This document shows positions 20,130 through 32,110 of a stretch of DNA of 64,000 nucleotides, in pieces. The notes under the pieces were generated by a model, which was not told where the DNA came from, did not search any database, and was given only the letters and a program-made list of their open reading frames with translations. A program made the position numbers and the translations under genes. The first letter of the stretch is position 1, and each line of letters opens with the position of its first letter. The stretch is from Rachicladosporium sp. CCFEE 5018. Taxonomy: Eukaryota; Ascomycota; Dothideomycetes; Cladosporiales; Cladosporiaceae. The stretch is taken from NCBI GenBank assembly GCA_002077045.2, contig KZ111163.1, forward strand, positions 123,880-187,879, written 5' to 3'.

Positions 20130-22060
20130 CATCACCGCGGCGGTGACAATGGCAAGACCATGATGAGCATCGGCCTGATCAAGCGGCTTTCCGCGCCATC
20201 AGAACATACACAAGACGACATCGTCGTCGTGACCAACTTCTTCTGCTAGAATGCCGACTGCGAGCTGAACACGGCCGAAGTGATCGTCACGGGACTCATC
20301 CGGCGGTTGTTCGAGCAGCAAAAGGATGTCCAGTCAGCCTTCAGAAGGCTGCGATACGATGAGAATCGGCGTTTGTACGGCAGTGCTGTGTCCCTGCGGG
20401 ATCTGTGGACGATTTGCCCTGGCCATGATGGAACAGTGCGGATGTCGCAGGCTGTACGTGGTTATAGACGCGCTGGACGAATGCAGATCGGTCCGTTTAA
20501 GTCGGCGAATTCGATCGCAGACGCAGGTAAGGACCAGGACTTCGTCAGGAAATCGAGAGTGAGCTCATGCAGACAGCCGAGAGCATGTTCTTGTAGGTCA
20601 GCCTAGTGTGCAAACGTCTCGAGGAGGTGCACGCAGACAAGGTGTTCCATACGCTCCACGAAACCCCACCAGGTCTCGAAACCTTGTACTCTCGGATCTT
20701 CTTCAAGCTCAACCAGGGAGACTCGAGTATGGTGAAGCGGTACATACGGATGCTGAAAGTGATGATGATGGCAATCCGGCCTTTGGCTGTTGTAGAGGTG
20801 GAAAGCGCGACCGTCCTCGGTCGCGAAGAGGTGTTGAGTGTGGATGTAGTTGAGAGGTATGCTTCGTCCATTGAGAGGCCAGGTGACAGCGGGGAGTTCG
20901 TGCACCAGTCAGCACGAGACTGACTGGCTGGGACTCGTGGGGAGTCTCCGCTCGAAGCCTATGAGTCGTATGGGCACGACGACATCGCCCTGACGAGGAT
21001 AGCGGTCTTGGAAGAGCATCGCAAAGCCAACCCGCTGAACCTGCCACGTCCCGATTCGACGTGGACGGCTGCGGAACCGACAGAAATCAAGGAAAAGAAC
21101 GAGCTGCTCACCAAAGTGGAGTATGCCACAACGTTCTGCACGCAGCACATCGACAGCGCCGGACCATCAGGACTAGTCGACGGCATTCACGCAGAAGGAG
21201 GGCAGGTTGATGCGCCCTTAAGCATCAATTTTCTCGAGTGGCTGTAAAGTCTAAGTCTTTTGCAACGACTCTCGAGTGATATCGAAGCGACAGGGGCACT
21301 CAGGGCGGTAATTTTAACGCCGAAGTAAGTTCCTCGAAGCAGGTGTCGTTGTCGATCAACTGTGGCTTATTGTGCGTGGAGGGATCAGGGGATAGCGGTG
21401 TCTCTACTTGTCCGGGGCGCAACGAGATTTGTCGTGTGGAACTATCAGACGATCTCGTATTTTCCGCTGCAGACACACAGCTCTGCAACCGCTTTCACTC
21501 CTAACAGAAACCTAGTAAAACAGAACAACCTCTCGAGGATGGCTCCGTGGTCGAGAAGATTAGCACACATGGAAGACGACTAGTCTGCACTGATGCAGAC
21601 GCTGGAAGTTCACTCAAGCTGGGTCAATGCCGTGGCGCTCTCGCCGGACGGCAGGCAGCTGGCGTCGGCATCCGATGACAAGACCATCATGATGTGGGAT
21701 GTGGCAAAATACGGGAAAGCCTCAAAATTCTACAGGCACATCACTCGAAAACCCTATCGGAAAATGAAGACCTCCGGCGTGGTCAAATTCGGAATCTGGG
21801 AGTCACATACATCGACGATAACGGTGTGGACAGAAAAAGTAGGACATCGAATAAGCACCACTCCTTGGGCTTGTCTCAGAACTGGATTCATTATCGGTCT
21901 CTGCGTGTGATGCAGCTGCCGGGGAATTACAGAGCCGTGTGCTACGACGTACTTGACGACCAAATCACCACTGGTTGCGCAAGTGGCTCGATACTGAGCC
22001 TTAGCATAGGCCGCGCATACTTGGACGCAAGCGTAGAAAGTGATGTGGTCAATGATAGGG
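20130..22060 (+). pseudogene. NACHT-WD40 STAND gene, multiply broken
   Basis: Pieces in correct order but several frames: P-loop region (GGDNGKTMMSIGLIKRL, about 20135), VVVTNFFC*NADCELNTAE with an in-frame TAG for Gln, Walker B (RRLYVVIDALDEC, about 20440), SMFL*VSLVCKRLEEV with TAG for Trp (about 20595), PPGLETLYSRIFFKL, then EFVHQSARD (about 20910). A WD40 unit follows at 21593 (SSWVNAVALSPDGRQLASASDDKTIMMWDVAK) and a terminal propeller piece at about 21850-22000 (LRVMQLPGNYRAVCYDVLDDQITTG). Frameshifts and at least three stops exclude function. Intact relatives are nucleotide-binding switches in fungal heterokaryon incompatibility or immunity. Confidence 0.8.
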
Positions 22061-23208
22061 CATGAATGAATGCATCCAGGAGGATTGGGGACGGTACAGT
22101 AAGAAGATCATAAGCATAGTCGAACCACTGAACCATCAGGCGACATCGTCGATGTTCGGGGTGGCAACTTCGGTGGTGTCACTTAGGATGTCACTTCATG
22201 CCTACAAACTGGATATAATCAAGAACTCGTGGGGCCGAATGCTTCTTGAGCTCTGCAATTACTATCGTGCGTGTAGCAGGTAATTAATTGTACGACCTCA
22301 TGATCAAGGGCTGTCTGCCCCCTGCCCTGCAGTGACTTCCGTACAAGATGATACTTTTACGTTCTCGCAGCTGTAGAATGGTCGGCTGTACAAGTTTAGC
22401 AAAGATCGTAGCGTCGATGTCCATATCACCCCGCGTAGTATGAAGCGGGTCGGCGGGACTTGCCATGGTGGTCTGTCGCGAATGCTTTGATGGAAGCTTG
22501 TTGGCAATGACCTGCACTTCTCTACTCTGAATCTAGCGCCGCGGCATTGATCCCGCTTATGTGGGGCATCAATCAGGAAAAGGATCGCAACTTAGGACAC
22601 TGGTTTCGCACTCGACTGTAACGTAAAGAGAATGCGCGGATAAAGGGTTGGTCGTTTGCAAAGTGAAGTATCTGTCGGCTATTCCGCTAGCTGGGATTCT
22701 CCGGTAGGTTGACACAGAGCGTGTGCAACGTGAATTCGCCCCAATGGAGAATCAGTCAGGTCACACGGCTGTACTTTCGGGCTGAAGGAAAGCACATTCG
22801 TGGCATGACGCAAGTGTATCTTCAATGGCTTGATCGTGACGTGCACCACCGTTCGTATCGTGATTGTCTCAGAGTAGTGTCACCCTTGTCCACAGGTCAA
22901 AAGTCGCAGACCGCAAGAACCGGAGATGGCTCGTAGTATCATCATGAGACTGAGAACATTACGTTCTCCCATTGTGGGCTAGGACGTGTGGCTTGAGCTC
23001 ATCTTGTGGCCGTGTTTCGGTGTAGTCATATAGCATCCATCCTTGGCTGACCTGATGCCAATCCTCAGAGAGCATAAAGTACCGACATCCTTCCACCACC
23101 TCATGCTATAATGGACAGAAACACGATACTGTCTTCTGGTGGAGGGAAGCCACCTGACATCGGACGAGTCACATAGAAAAGACGAAGTGTCTTATCTACT
23201 CATCGCCA
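22061..23208. other. Intergenic, no gene seen
   Basis: About 1.1 kb downstream of the STAND pseudogene without recognisable coding sequence. Small frames show no domain. Confidence 0.35.
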
Positions 23209-24143
23209 ATGCCAATGCCCATCACCGAAGGCATGGACGGAACACAGCAACAGACACCTTACGATTTGCGTTCTCGCGCCAACCGCGTCCGTTTCGGTTC
23301 CGCTTCATGCAAGTCACATGCGCAACAAAAGGATGGAAACGGGCAAACCCTGGGACAGCGTGAAGGAAGAAAACGTGGTGGGGCCGAAGGATCCGCTTCC
23401 GTTCTCCAGCAGGGCAGGGCGCCGCTGCTGCAATCACAGAGGCGCCGCACGATAGCATCATCAGCGCACATACCGTCCGCCATTCAAGATACCCACAGCA
23501 TCCCCAGTCGGACAATGTGACCACCGATGATCGGAATCTGCATGGCGGTCTCAGAGCGGGTGCTGAAAGAGCCACATGGGGAATACCCGCACTCCCGGTT
23601 TACACGAGACTGGGACCAAGCCGCCACGAGCCCTATACTTTCCAACCGAGTGGACTGGCAAACTGCCACGACGTTGTGCAGCTTTTTCGAATGCTAGACG
23701 ATTTTGCGGCCAGCAGCATCCCCGGTCCTCCACGTGCGAAACTAGTTGGAATTGCGGTGGTAAAAGTCGTGGATGGCGTTGTCGCAAAGAAGAGGCTCCG
23801 TATCAACCGCGGAGACGAGCCAGGTCACAAACAGCTCAAGAATAGTCTGAGGCAGGTAATGCATGGTGAGGTATTGATTACCGCAGAAGCTGAAGGCTTT
23901 CGACCTCAAGAGGAGGAGACAACGCGTCCTAGTTCCAGACTCATACTCACGCTCGCTGTCTGCACCTTGATTGGGTTGCTAGCGTTCTGGTTGGCCCCAA
24001 CTCTTCCGAAACATATGAAGACGTTTGGTCTCAATGAACTTCGATGCACTTCGATGAAGCTGAAGAAAAAGGCTCCCTGCCCGCGTCGGCCATCGCAAGG
24101 ATATACAGGATGGGCGAGTGCAAGAGTAAAGACTCTCCACTGA
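23209..24143 (+). CDS. Possible hypothetical protein with C-terminal membrane helix
   Basis: Two overlapping frames look partly coding: 23209-23520 (basic, with TPYDLRSRANRVRF) and 23517-24143 (208 codons). The second has a plausible folded stretch, VVKVVDGVVAKKRLRINRG, and one clear transmembrane helix (LILTLAVCTLIGLLAFWLA). They may be exons of one gene or a frameshifted pair; no intron with a good branch site was found to join them. The family is unknown. Treat it as a weak call. Confidence 0.3.
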
Positions 24144-25870
24144 TGTATGTTTCCATGTATATCTACCGTATATTGCGACACTTAGTATTTGGAAAATTTG
24201 GGATTGTGACCCACTGTAAAGAGGACATGTTGAGCGTCTTCGACTCTCATGGTTTTTATGGTCGGTTGAGGTGGGAGCACTTGCCGCCTCCGACGAGCCA
24301 TACTAATCCACGTGGCAGAAAGTACGACATGTAACAGATAGCGGCAATAAGGTCGTGACTCATTTCCACAGTTGACTGAATGTCAAAGACTGCCTTAAAA
24401 AGGAACGACTAGTTTTACGAGCAGTATTAGTTGGCCCAGTTTCCCAGAGCCCTACGACGCGGCTTGTTGCGCTTATACATGGACTGTCGATGTGGCTCGC
24501 CGTTTTATCTCTCTGTGCTCTTTTGCGCGCAGTCACAGTTGCCTATGTACCTTCACGCTCCTCTGGTTTAACGCAACCAGTTCTTCTACGGCGTTATGGT
24601 GCCATACAGGGCGTGAACGCTCCGTCACGTCCTCGAAACTGAAGATTGAAGGGCAGCGATTGCGGAAACTCCTCAATAGTTATCCACTAGGTGAAGGTTG
24701 TGCTTCCAGCAGCTACCCTCAAGCCTTCGAAAAATTTCCCCCGAGACACGTATGATGTGCATCCGAACTCTTGACAGCAAGTCTCATGTCCACATTCGTC
24801 AAGATTTGGGAAGGTTCCTGACAGCTCCGCGATCCACTTGGTGCATGCTCATGTGAATGTTGGACTCTGATTCTCAATACGACTTCCTTCCAGTGGTCTC
24901 AGTCGTGTTTGCATCTCTCGACCGGAGACATGACGAGATCTAGGAGCATCGTTTACGGAGCTGAGGGAGCGACAAAGTCTACGCGGTCACTCCTGCTAGC
25001 TGGACCACAATGGGCTGACAGCAGGTTGGAAGAAGGTAAGCAGAGAAAGACATACGGAACCGCCAATGGGGCAAGTTGATGACTATCCAGATAAGACGAG
25101 TGAAATAACATACTGAGCCCGGTGGGGACCAGACACGAGGGTATCTCAAGGTTGCCCACTTCAGGCAGCTAGGTGTTCGCAGATTATCCGCGCTAAGCAC
25201 ATGACAGCCATATTTCGTCACTCATCACCGATTTACGTATACATGGATGACATGCTACAAAAAGTGGAGAACTGAATTTGCAACACTCGCGTTCCCATTC
25301 CGGGCGTACTAGGTGTCGAGAAGATACGGAGCACCCTGCCTGCAAAGTTCAAGTCGAAAGGAGGGTGCTGAGGGCGAGCGAGGGTGCTTGCCTTCTTCTG
25401 CTTTACCTTGCTGTTGCTAAGTACGGCAGTTGGTAAGACGATGAGAGGCAGGAAGTTAGTGGGTGAGAGAGCGGCAGGTGCCGCGTCACATAACGTCTCA
25501 GCACCGCGAAGTATTGCGTTAAGTGCTAAGTTTGCGCTACGCTGAGTGCATTAGGGTGCACTGTGTATATACGTTGTGGGCGTTGTGTAGGAGCGTTTCT
25601 GTCAGGCGTAGCGTCGCCTCACACAAGTTCTCGGGCCCTGAGGCATTGGACAAGGTATCAGGTGCGATGCACGCGTTGTACAAGAGTTTCATGTAAGGTA
25701 CTGTGTCGGGTTCCAGCTGGCTATGACGCGTATCATTGCAAGTCCTCCGTGCCGAAAGGCAACGTGAATTCTGAATATAGCGACATGGTAGTTTAGTGTC
25801 TATTGTAAGAGACTTTCGGATCTCCGTAAATGGGCGAGTTGACCAAACTCATATCCACCCTCTTCAACAC
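24144..25870. other. Long stretch without a recognised gene
   Basis: About 1.7 kb with only short frames. Around 25290-25420 there are GAGGGTGCT/GAGCGAGGGTGCTTGCC direct-repeat-like words, possibly the left border of the element that begins near 25.9 kb. Nothing else is supported. Confidence 0.35.
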
Positions 25871-25874
25871 ACTA

Positions 25875-28800
25875 TGCCACCACTCAAGCGCGTCGGAATC
25901 AGTCCAAACGAGGGCAGCATGCTAGTGCTGGGGACTGTATCGTGCAAATGTGTACAGTATACCGCGACAACTATATTTAACAACCGCTCCAAAAAGGCTT
26001 GCTCGTCGACCTGTCGATACCGTACTATATACCGGTCATGGCGAGCGTCTAGCTACAACATCTGCCAACAATCAGGCAAACAGCGACGCACAAGCGACAA
26101 GCCCACGTTTACGTACACCTTACGTGCAAGGCCTACTAGCGCCTCAAACGACACAACCACCGCTCTAGCCTGACTTGTCTGATGAGGAGAGCGATATGAC
26201 TGGGCCGGCTGTTCGCAGTCGAGTTCATATACTACGCCATGTACAGCTACTAGGTTCATTAGCAGACAATGTGCATGAAATGACCGCTCTTCCGGTCAGG
26301 ACACCGCAGAAAATGAATCAACGACCATCTACCACGCCTACAAATCACCACCTACAACACACCGTCTCAGCGCCTATCGCATTACGCCCACAACAACTTG
26401 CCCTTATCACGCTAGAGCTAGAGCCTACCTCGCCAACCGAAGTACAGGTAGGCGAGCCTTCTCGATCACGCCTCAATAGGCAAGCAACGACTACTCCTAG
26501 AGTTAGTATAGCGCTCAACCGGCGGAGTGGCTCGCTCTGCCGCCAGCAACCTGCCACGACTGACTCATACAGCAAGACTAGTGCAGCCGCCACGCTAGTA
26601 GCTAGGTGCACCGCCTACCAATTCCCATCGATCATCGCCCGCCCCTTTGACTAGCACTCCTACTATAGCAAGACTGGCGCACCCTCCACGCCAGCAGCTA
26701 CGTGCACCGCTCACTAAGTCCTATCGGTCATCGCCTGGTCCTTTGGCCAGCACGCCGAGTCCAGTAACCGATCAGATGCGTAACATCAAGACGGCTTCCA
26801 CAATCAACATGCACGCGGCCGGTACACCGGCTATTGCAACGCATGTGCAGAACATATAGCTGAACACAGCGCGACAGACTCAGTCACAGATCCAGCCTGA
26901 CTTTGTGATATATAATGAGTATGCTGACCAGACCCCGACCACTAGGGCGGCTACCTCACGTACTACGGTACAGCAAGTAGAGACGTTCACAACCACCACC
27001 CCAAGGACTACTGCTATCACCCAGCGCCTTCAGCAAAGCCGGCAGGGTGTTGAAGACCCTCAATGCCAGCCACGTAGGAATTCTACTATGTTACTACCAA
27101 GCCGATTGTCTACCAGACCCCGGGTACCGGCCGCCAGGCAAGGAACTACGCCTCAATCGGCTCGCCAGCGGCATGACCGACAAGATCGAGCACTAAGTAC
27201 ACCAAGCGATAGCTTACCTGGCTCGTTGCCAGCAACTCCACCGATCCTACCACGGATTAGGCGTGATCCAGCTAGGCTGCCATCGCGCCTAGGATTTGGC
27301 GAAGACCCTAATGATCACTCCGATGATTATAATAATGACCGCTCGACCGACGAGGAATACCGTGGCGATCGTGAGCATTTACCGGTAGATCGGCAGGTCA
27401 ACCGCTACGGGCTTCAGTTCGATGGTGAAAGAGATAACGATAGGGATAGTATTGCAGATAATGCGGATATTGGAGCTGAGTCGTCCCATGCAACGATTGG
27501 GAGCGACTATACACGACAGCGTATCTACACGCTCTCCTATCTCGCAGGCTGTAGTTGCAACAAGGCAAATGACGTACGTGGACCGGACGACCCCATGACC
27601 GGTCTCACGCTAGAAGAGTTCATTGCTCTCTACCGCAATCCGCCGGAGGGAGTACATAGCCGCATCCTCAATATGATGCAGCTGGTCGCTAACAACAATG
27701 CTTTACCATCCATCCGAGCACCCGGAGCAGGATGGAGGAGCCTGCTTACTGGTCACACCCACGGTACCACTCAGCCGGAAGACCGAGTTCAGCACTCGCT
27801 AGCAAAGTCTTGTATATCAAATAGCCCTTTGCCGATAATGGTCACTCGATGGTGGGATGTGGACGGCATCATTATGCCACTCAGGTCACTTGCAGCACAT
27901 CGGCATAGCATGCAGCCTATCTACGCGCATCGCTTTACCAAGACCATTACTACCAACTGGTATACTAGAGTATCTCGGTCAGGTATCGATCCAAGGACTT
28001 GCAAACACCTCCGGTTATTTCGTCCGCTAGATGTATCTGGATCTGACACCTTCATCTTCTTTCCGAGTATGCCAGTAGACCGGTGAACCGGCCAGCGCAC
28101 TGAAGCAATCTAAGGTCGGTGCTATATGAACACTGAGGAGCAGAGATATCTTACAGACAAAGCCGTGATACTGGCTCTGCGACAGGTCTACCCGTCACGC
28201 ATACTTGATTACCATCCACGCAACTATCAAGAGGCGTACGACCACCAACTCAGTTTCGGACGCGAGAACATTGGACGTGGGACAACAGTCCCGTCAGAGT
28301 TCGGTTACGATGTACCAGGCGAGCTTCCGGAGATTGAAGAACCGCTCGACAAATCCTGGGATCGGATCATGTTCCATCTTCGCAGAAGCCCCAACGAGGG
28401 CTGGCATACTGCAGAGCTCATAACTGTGGCGTATGGGTGCAAAAATCAGCATACCAATGACTCGTACGAAGACCTGCGTGTTGAGACCTGGACCTGGCTC
28501 ATCGACCGGTTCAACGGGACGTACATTGAGCCCAATTACGCATTTGTAGATATTGCGTACGAGGACTGTGCTGAAGTCGACATCACAGGTGGAGCGGTCA
28601 TTGACGGTGCACGAGTCACAGAACTGCTCTTCGTGGTCCACCGGTCTAGCTGCCACCACCCGGAGTTACCTACCAATGAATACTCGTCTCAACTGTTCAA
28701 CTAGCACGGCTCGGTGATGCATCCAGCTTCCGGGCCATACCCTCGTCAAAGTCAGCCCTCCGACAGGGTGGGCTTGCTTTCATGCAAGCATACATGGTCT

Positions 28801-29838
28801 CTTATCTTTTTGCAGTAACTGAACGGAAGACAGGTCTCCCGTTCAGTGAACCCGCATTCCGCGGACTTGCCTTTCCGCAAGATATAATGACTGACTTTGT
28901 CAAGACATACATGTCAGCCATAGCATAGCGCCATCACGGAGGCGTATCATGACCGCCTTTAAAGCGTGCATCATCCGATGTCATAACAGTATCTCCGCTC
29001 TCTTGAGGAGCAAGAGGGGGTTTCCGGCTAGGAAGGAGTTTAAAGTCTCCTACAACGTCTTCCATACGTTGGCATTCGACACTGACCAGCTAGTTGTGCA
29101 GGGGACAGGTCAAGCGGTTGCAGACCCACCATCGCACTGGCCGTACTTCTTTCTTAGAAGGGAACACGTCGTCCATTACCTTAGGCTACAGATCAACCGG
29201 TACCTTTTCACAATAAGTAACGTTCTCTCGACCTGCTGGCCAGTTGCTGCAGAGGATAGGCCCGCTAGCAGTCCCTTTGACCAGTACAACGCATCTGCCA
29301 TGCTAGCCGTCTTCTTTTTCGACGTCCTCACATTGACTATCAATAGCGGGCAGACCGGTCGCAGTGACCGTATTGCAAAAGACATGTACTACCGACAGGG
29401 CGAAGAGCCGACCGATAGCGCACCTGCTGAAGATGAGGCACGTGATCGCATGCGTCGTGGTCTTGCCCTCCTTCAATCACTCCGCCAATGCAACCTCTCC
29501 AGGCTGCCATACGATATTTTTCAATGGGACACCCTCCGCTTCGACCCAGATATCCTGCTCCTCACCGCCTACTCGAACACCTACTTAGAGCGGTCTGTGC
29601 CGTTATGACCCATGAAAGCGATCGGTCAGCACTTAGTGCCGGGTAGAACGAGCTCGAAAGCCGTTACACCCTAAAAACCCGTTATTCATCACTGTTTGTC
29701 CTACACATGAGCCTGGGTATTGGTTTAGCCACTTACTATACCCAGCACGCCTTCGCTGCATCAAACGCCGGGGTCAAAGCCAGCTTCGAGCTTATCGAGG
29801 ACAACACTACACGGTCCTTGGGATAGAGAAGTTTTACG
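25875..29838 (+). pseudogene. Long degenerate ORF of unknown family (about 1300 codons)
   Basis: Frames of consistent composition follow one another: frame 0 from about 25875 to 26640, frame 1 from about 26560 to 28704 (stops at 26596-26601, TAG at 26857, TGA at 28084, TAA at 28111), frame 0 at 28701-28926, frame 2 at 28919-29608, and frame 1 at 29647-29826. Read together they give a Thr/Pro/Arg/Gln-rich disordered N-terminal half with an acidic patch (SDDYNNDRSTDEE), then a folded half rich in Tyr, Trp and Leu (LTLEEFIALYRN, IMVTRWWDVDGI, LRVETWTWLIDRFNGTY, QAYMVSYLFAVTERKTGLPF, YFFLRREHVVHYLRL, TRYSSLFVLHMSLGIG). No reverse transcriptase, transposase, helicase or capsid motif is recognisable. 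It behaves like the main ORF of an undescribed repeat element, or a large lost gene. Confidence 0.45.
26568..26759 (+). repeat. Two tandem 96-bp units inside the unknown ORF
   Basis: Units 26568-26663 and 26664-26759 both start TAYAGCAAGACTRG and end in CCTTTGRCYAGCACKCC. The period is 32 codons, so the repeat is in frame and encodes a 32-residue Pro/Ser/Arg-rich unit (RSSPxPLxSTPx). Unit 1 contains two adjacent TAG codons where unit 2 has CAG CAG, which suggests C to T change after duplication. Confidence 0.75.
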
Positions 29839-29854
29839 CATGGTATGCTGCAAC

Positions 29855-30822
29855 CTACTTCGATTTGACAAGTACCGTACCGGTCGCTGCTCGCCTCCCG
29901 TCTTGCAGATGGAGGAGCGGTGGTAAGCCTGCGTCCAATAGAAAGGACTGCCTCAATCTGAAGCTGTGCTCCACTCGTTCCGTCCGGCGGGGAGTAGCGA
30001 GCCGGTGGAGCATCTGAAAGTCGACGTAATCTAGACTGGAGTCGATATCAGCCAACACTGCAGCAGCACAAGTAGACACCATATTTGCCAATTCCGCGGC
30101 CATCTGCTTTGTGAGGAGCCAGTATGGTTGCAAGTGGAGCTCCGCCGTAACTATGTGGCATATCACTTGAGGTGTCAATTGACCAATATCCGTGCTGGAA
30201 ATTGCGTCACGCAGTGCCTGTAGGCCAAAATCTAATTCATGTGGGCTTGTTTGGAAGACACTTGGGAAATATTCACCAAATGTGCCTCGCCTTAGGTCGT
30301 CGAAAGACGCTAAAGCCAGTATCGCATTGGGCGTGATCTCTTGCCAGATAAGTGTCTCCGACTTGTAGACATTGTTCTCGTCTAGTCCGAGTTGCTTCCG
30401 AACGACGTTGCATGAACCCCAAGCACCGTTTCGCAGCTGCCACAGGTCTACAAAGATGATTTTGATATCATTTTGGCCGTTGCGTTGTAACTCGCGGGCG
30501 ATGTTGAGGGCTCGGACAAAGTCAGTCGTAGCTGAGATTAACGGAGACGCGGCCAATCTTTCCTATCTTCCGTTCAGCAGGAGACTGTTGCAGATTACAG
30601 CCAAATATTTACCTTGAACCCATGATCATATACATAGGATTCCATCTTTTCGAATGATACCCCGCCTTCGAGTCTCAAACGAGCATATACTTTTCGATCT
30701 TGAAGGGAGTCTGGGACGTCCGTCCAAGGTTGGACCCGAAAACAGACTCTCTTTTTGAAAGCCTTTTCTGACTGTATATCTATAAACAACGATTTGTTGT
30801 CCGAATTTGACCGTCCACACAT
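29855..30822 (-). CDS. DUF7587-like fungal protein, two exons (about 305 aa)
   Basis: Minus-strand exons 30822-30613 and 30562-29855 join in phase across a 50-bp intron (GTAAAT...GATAG). After the join, the signature region ERLAASPLISATTDFVRALN is followed by DIKIIFVDLWQLRNGAWGSC and the motif YKSETLIWQEITPNAILALA. This order (SPFISxTxxxxRAL, Ile-rich strand, LIWxEIPxxAIL) is typical of the DUF7587 domain, seen in many uncharacterised ascomycete proteins and related in layout to ADP-ribosyltransferase-like folds, though that is inference. The 5' end is uncertain: an upstream frame from 30968 (MSAVTSLCDTF) could be another exon but needs a weak donor. No stop interrupts the two exons. Confidence 0.55.
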
Positions 30823-31157
30823 GCCTGGATAGTTTGTCTTCTAGTATCGCGATCTCTCAGCCCAGAAAAGGGTGTACTAAGAGTCTTTGTTGCTGAAACG
30901 TACCGTCGAGCTTCCTTGGTCAGATTCAACCCGGTGAACGTGTCGCACAAAGATGTAACAGCTGACATTTTATCACCAAATCAGAGGAATCTGTTGCTTA
31001 GGAAGAATCTACAATGTAAACAAACGAGGAATGAGTGAGTCGCTATCAGTGATGGTTTCTAGAAGTCGTCTGTAAGCCAGCCGCTCAGACGAATGAAGCC
31101 GGAGGAGCGGCCCAAGATAGAACTAACGTGTATCGCGGGTAAACCCCGGAACAAACC

Positions 31158-31783
31158 ATGCCGCGATGGCTGCATATACGCCAAACAACACGCGGAGAAG
31201 GACCTTTCCGAGCGACTACAAGCGAACCGCATGGCGGGGGTGCAATAGCATCAGAGTGGGAAGATACTGGTGCAACCACAATTCGACGTAGGAGGTCTGC
31301 TATTCAGGCAGTGGTAGACTACAAGCGACTGAATCGGGGCACGTTAGCAAAAGCAAAAGGGCAAGCAAGCATGGGAGGGGAGAAAGCAATGAGCAATGGT
31401 CCACATCCAGCCAAGGAGGCCCCAGTAGCCATCCTAAGTGCGATAATGAAGGCACTGGCTGCCATGGAAGAGAGAGCAGTGAAGGCAGAAGAGAGAGCAG
31501 TGAAGGCAGAAAGCGAGCAGAACATACAGAGAGCGCCCTAGCAGCAATTACAAGCGAACTACAATATATCAAAGACAATATGGCCGTGACGATCCGTGAA
31601 CAGGTAATTGCAGCAATGCAGGAGCAATCCCTAGCCGTACACAACACGAATAGCCCCGCCGCATCGTACGCCGACGTCGCACGTACAACACCAACTAGCT
31701 AACGAAGTAGCCTGCGTAGTATCTCAATGAACTACACACCCTCGAACATGACCGACACCTTCTACTACATAGTAGACACCTTG
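31158..31783 (+). mobile_element. LINE (Tad-like) ORF1 fragment, frameshifted
   Basis: Homologous to the ORF1 of the LINE at 44.0-49.1 kb. Shared landmarks are RRSAIQAVVDYKRLNRG (versus KRSATQVAMDYRQLHRG), the MEERAVKAEERAVKAE coiled coil, VTIREQVIAAMQEQ, SPAASYADVART and NMTDTFYYIVDT. The frame shifts at about 31540, and a TAG lies in PTS*RSS at about 31700. Similarity to the larger copy ends exactly after VDT at about 31783; the zinc knuckles and all of ORF2 are missing. Confidence 0.75.
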
Positions 31784-32110
31784 CCTGTCCAGGAAGGGAA
31801 GACTCCCTGGTCCCCAGATGGTACTGCTTGCTACCCTTGGGCCTTATACACAATTGATACCTCTAGCATTATGGAGACGCACACTTTCTTCAAATTAAGC
31901 GATGTCGTAAGGATACCCGGTGTGACCATCCCGGAGAGCGCTCGACAGCATATAGAAGTGGTGTTCATATGCCTATATGATATACCAATCAGGGCGATAC
32001 AAGAGACTCGCAACCATATCGAGGTCAAGCAAGGTACCATCTCAGCACCGTTGCAGCATGGCATACCCTTCACTATCGCTCGAGGTAGTGTTGCCAGACA
32101 GAGAATCTAG
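31784..32110 (+). other. Unknown ORF continuation fused to the LINE fragment
   Basis: The reading frame runs on in phase from the LINE ORF1 piece for about 108 codons (through SPDGTACYPWALYTIDTSS, VVRIPGVTIPESARQHIEVVFICLYDIPIRA) to a TAG at 32108. This portion has no counterpart in the other LINE copy. It has good amino-acid composition but no domain I recognise. Confidence 0.35.

Noticed and set aside
25875..29838. Giant Starship-type element
   Set aside because: No DUF3435 tyrosine recombinase captain was recognised anywhere in the window.
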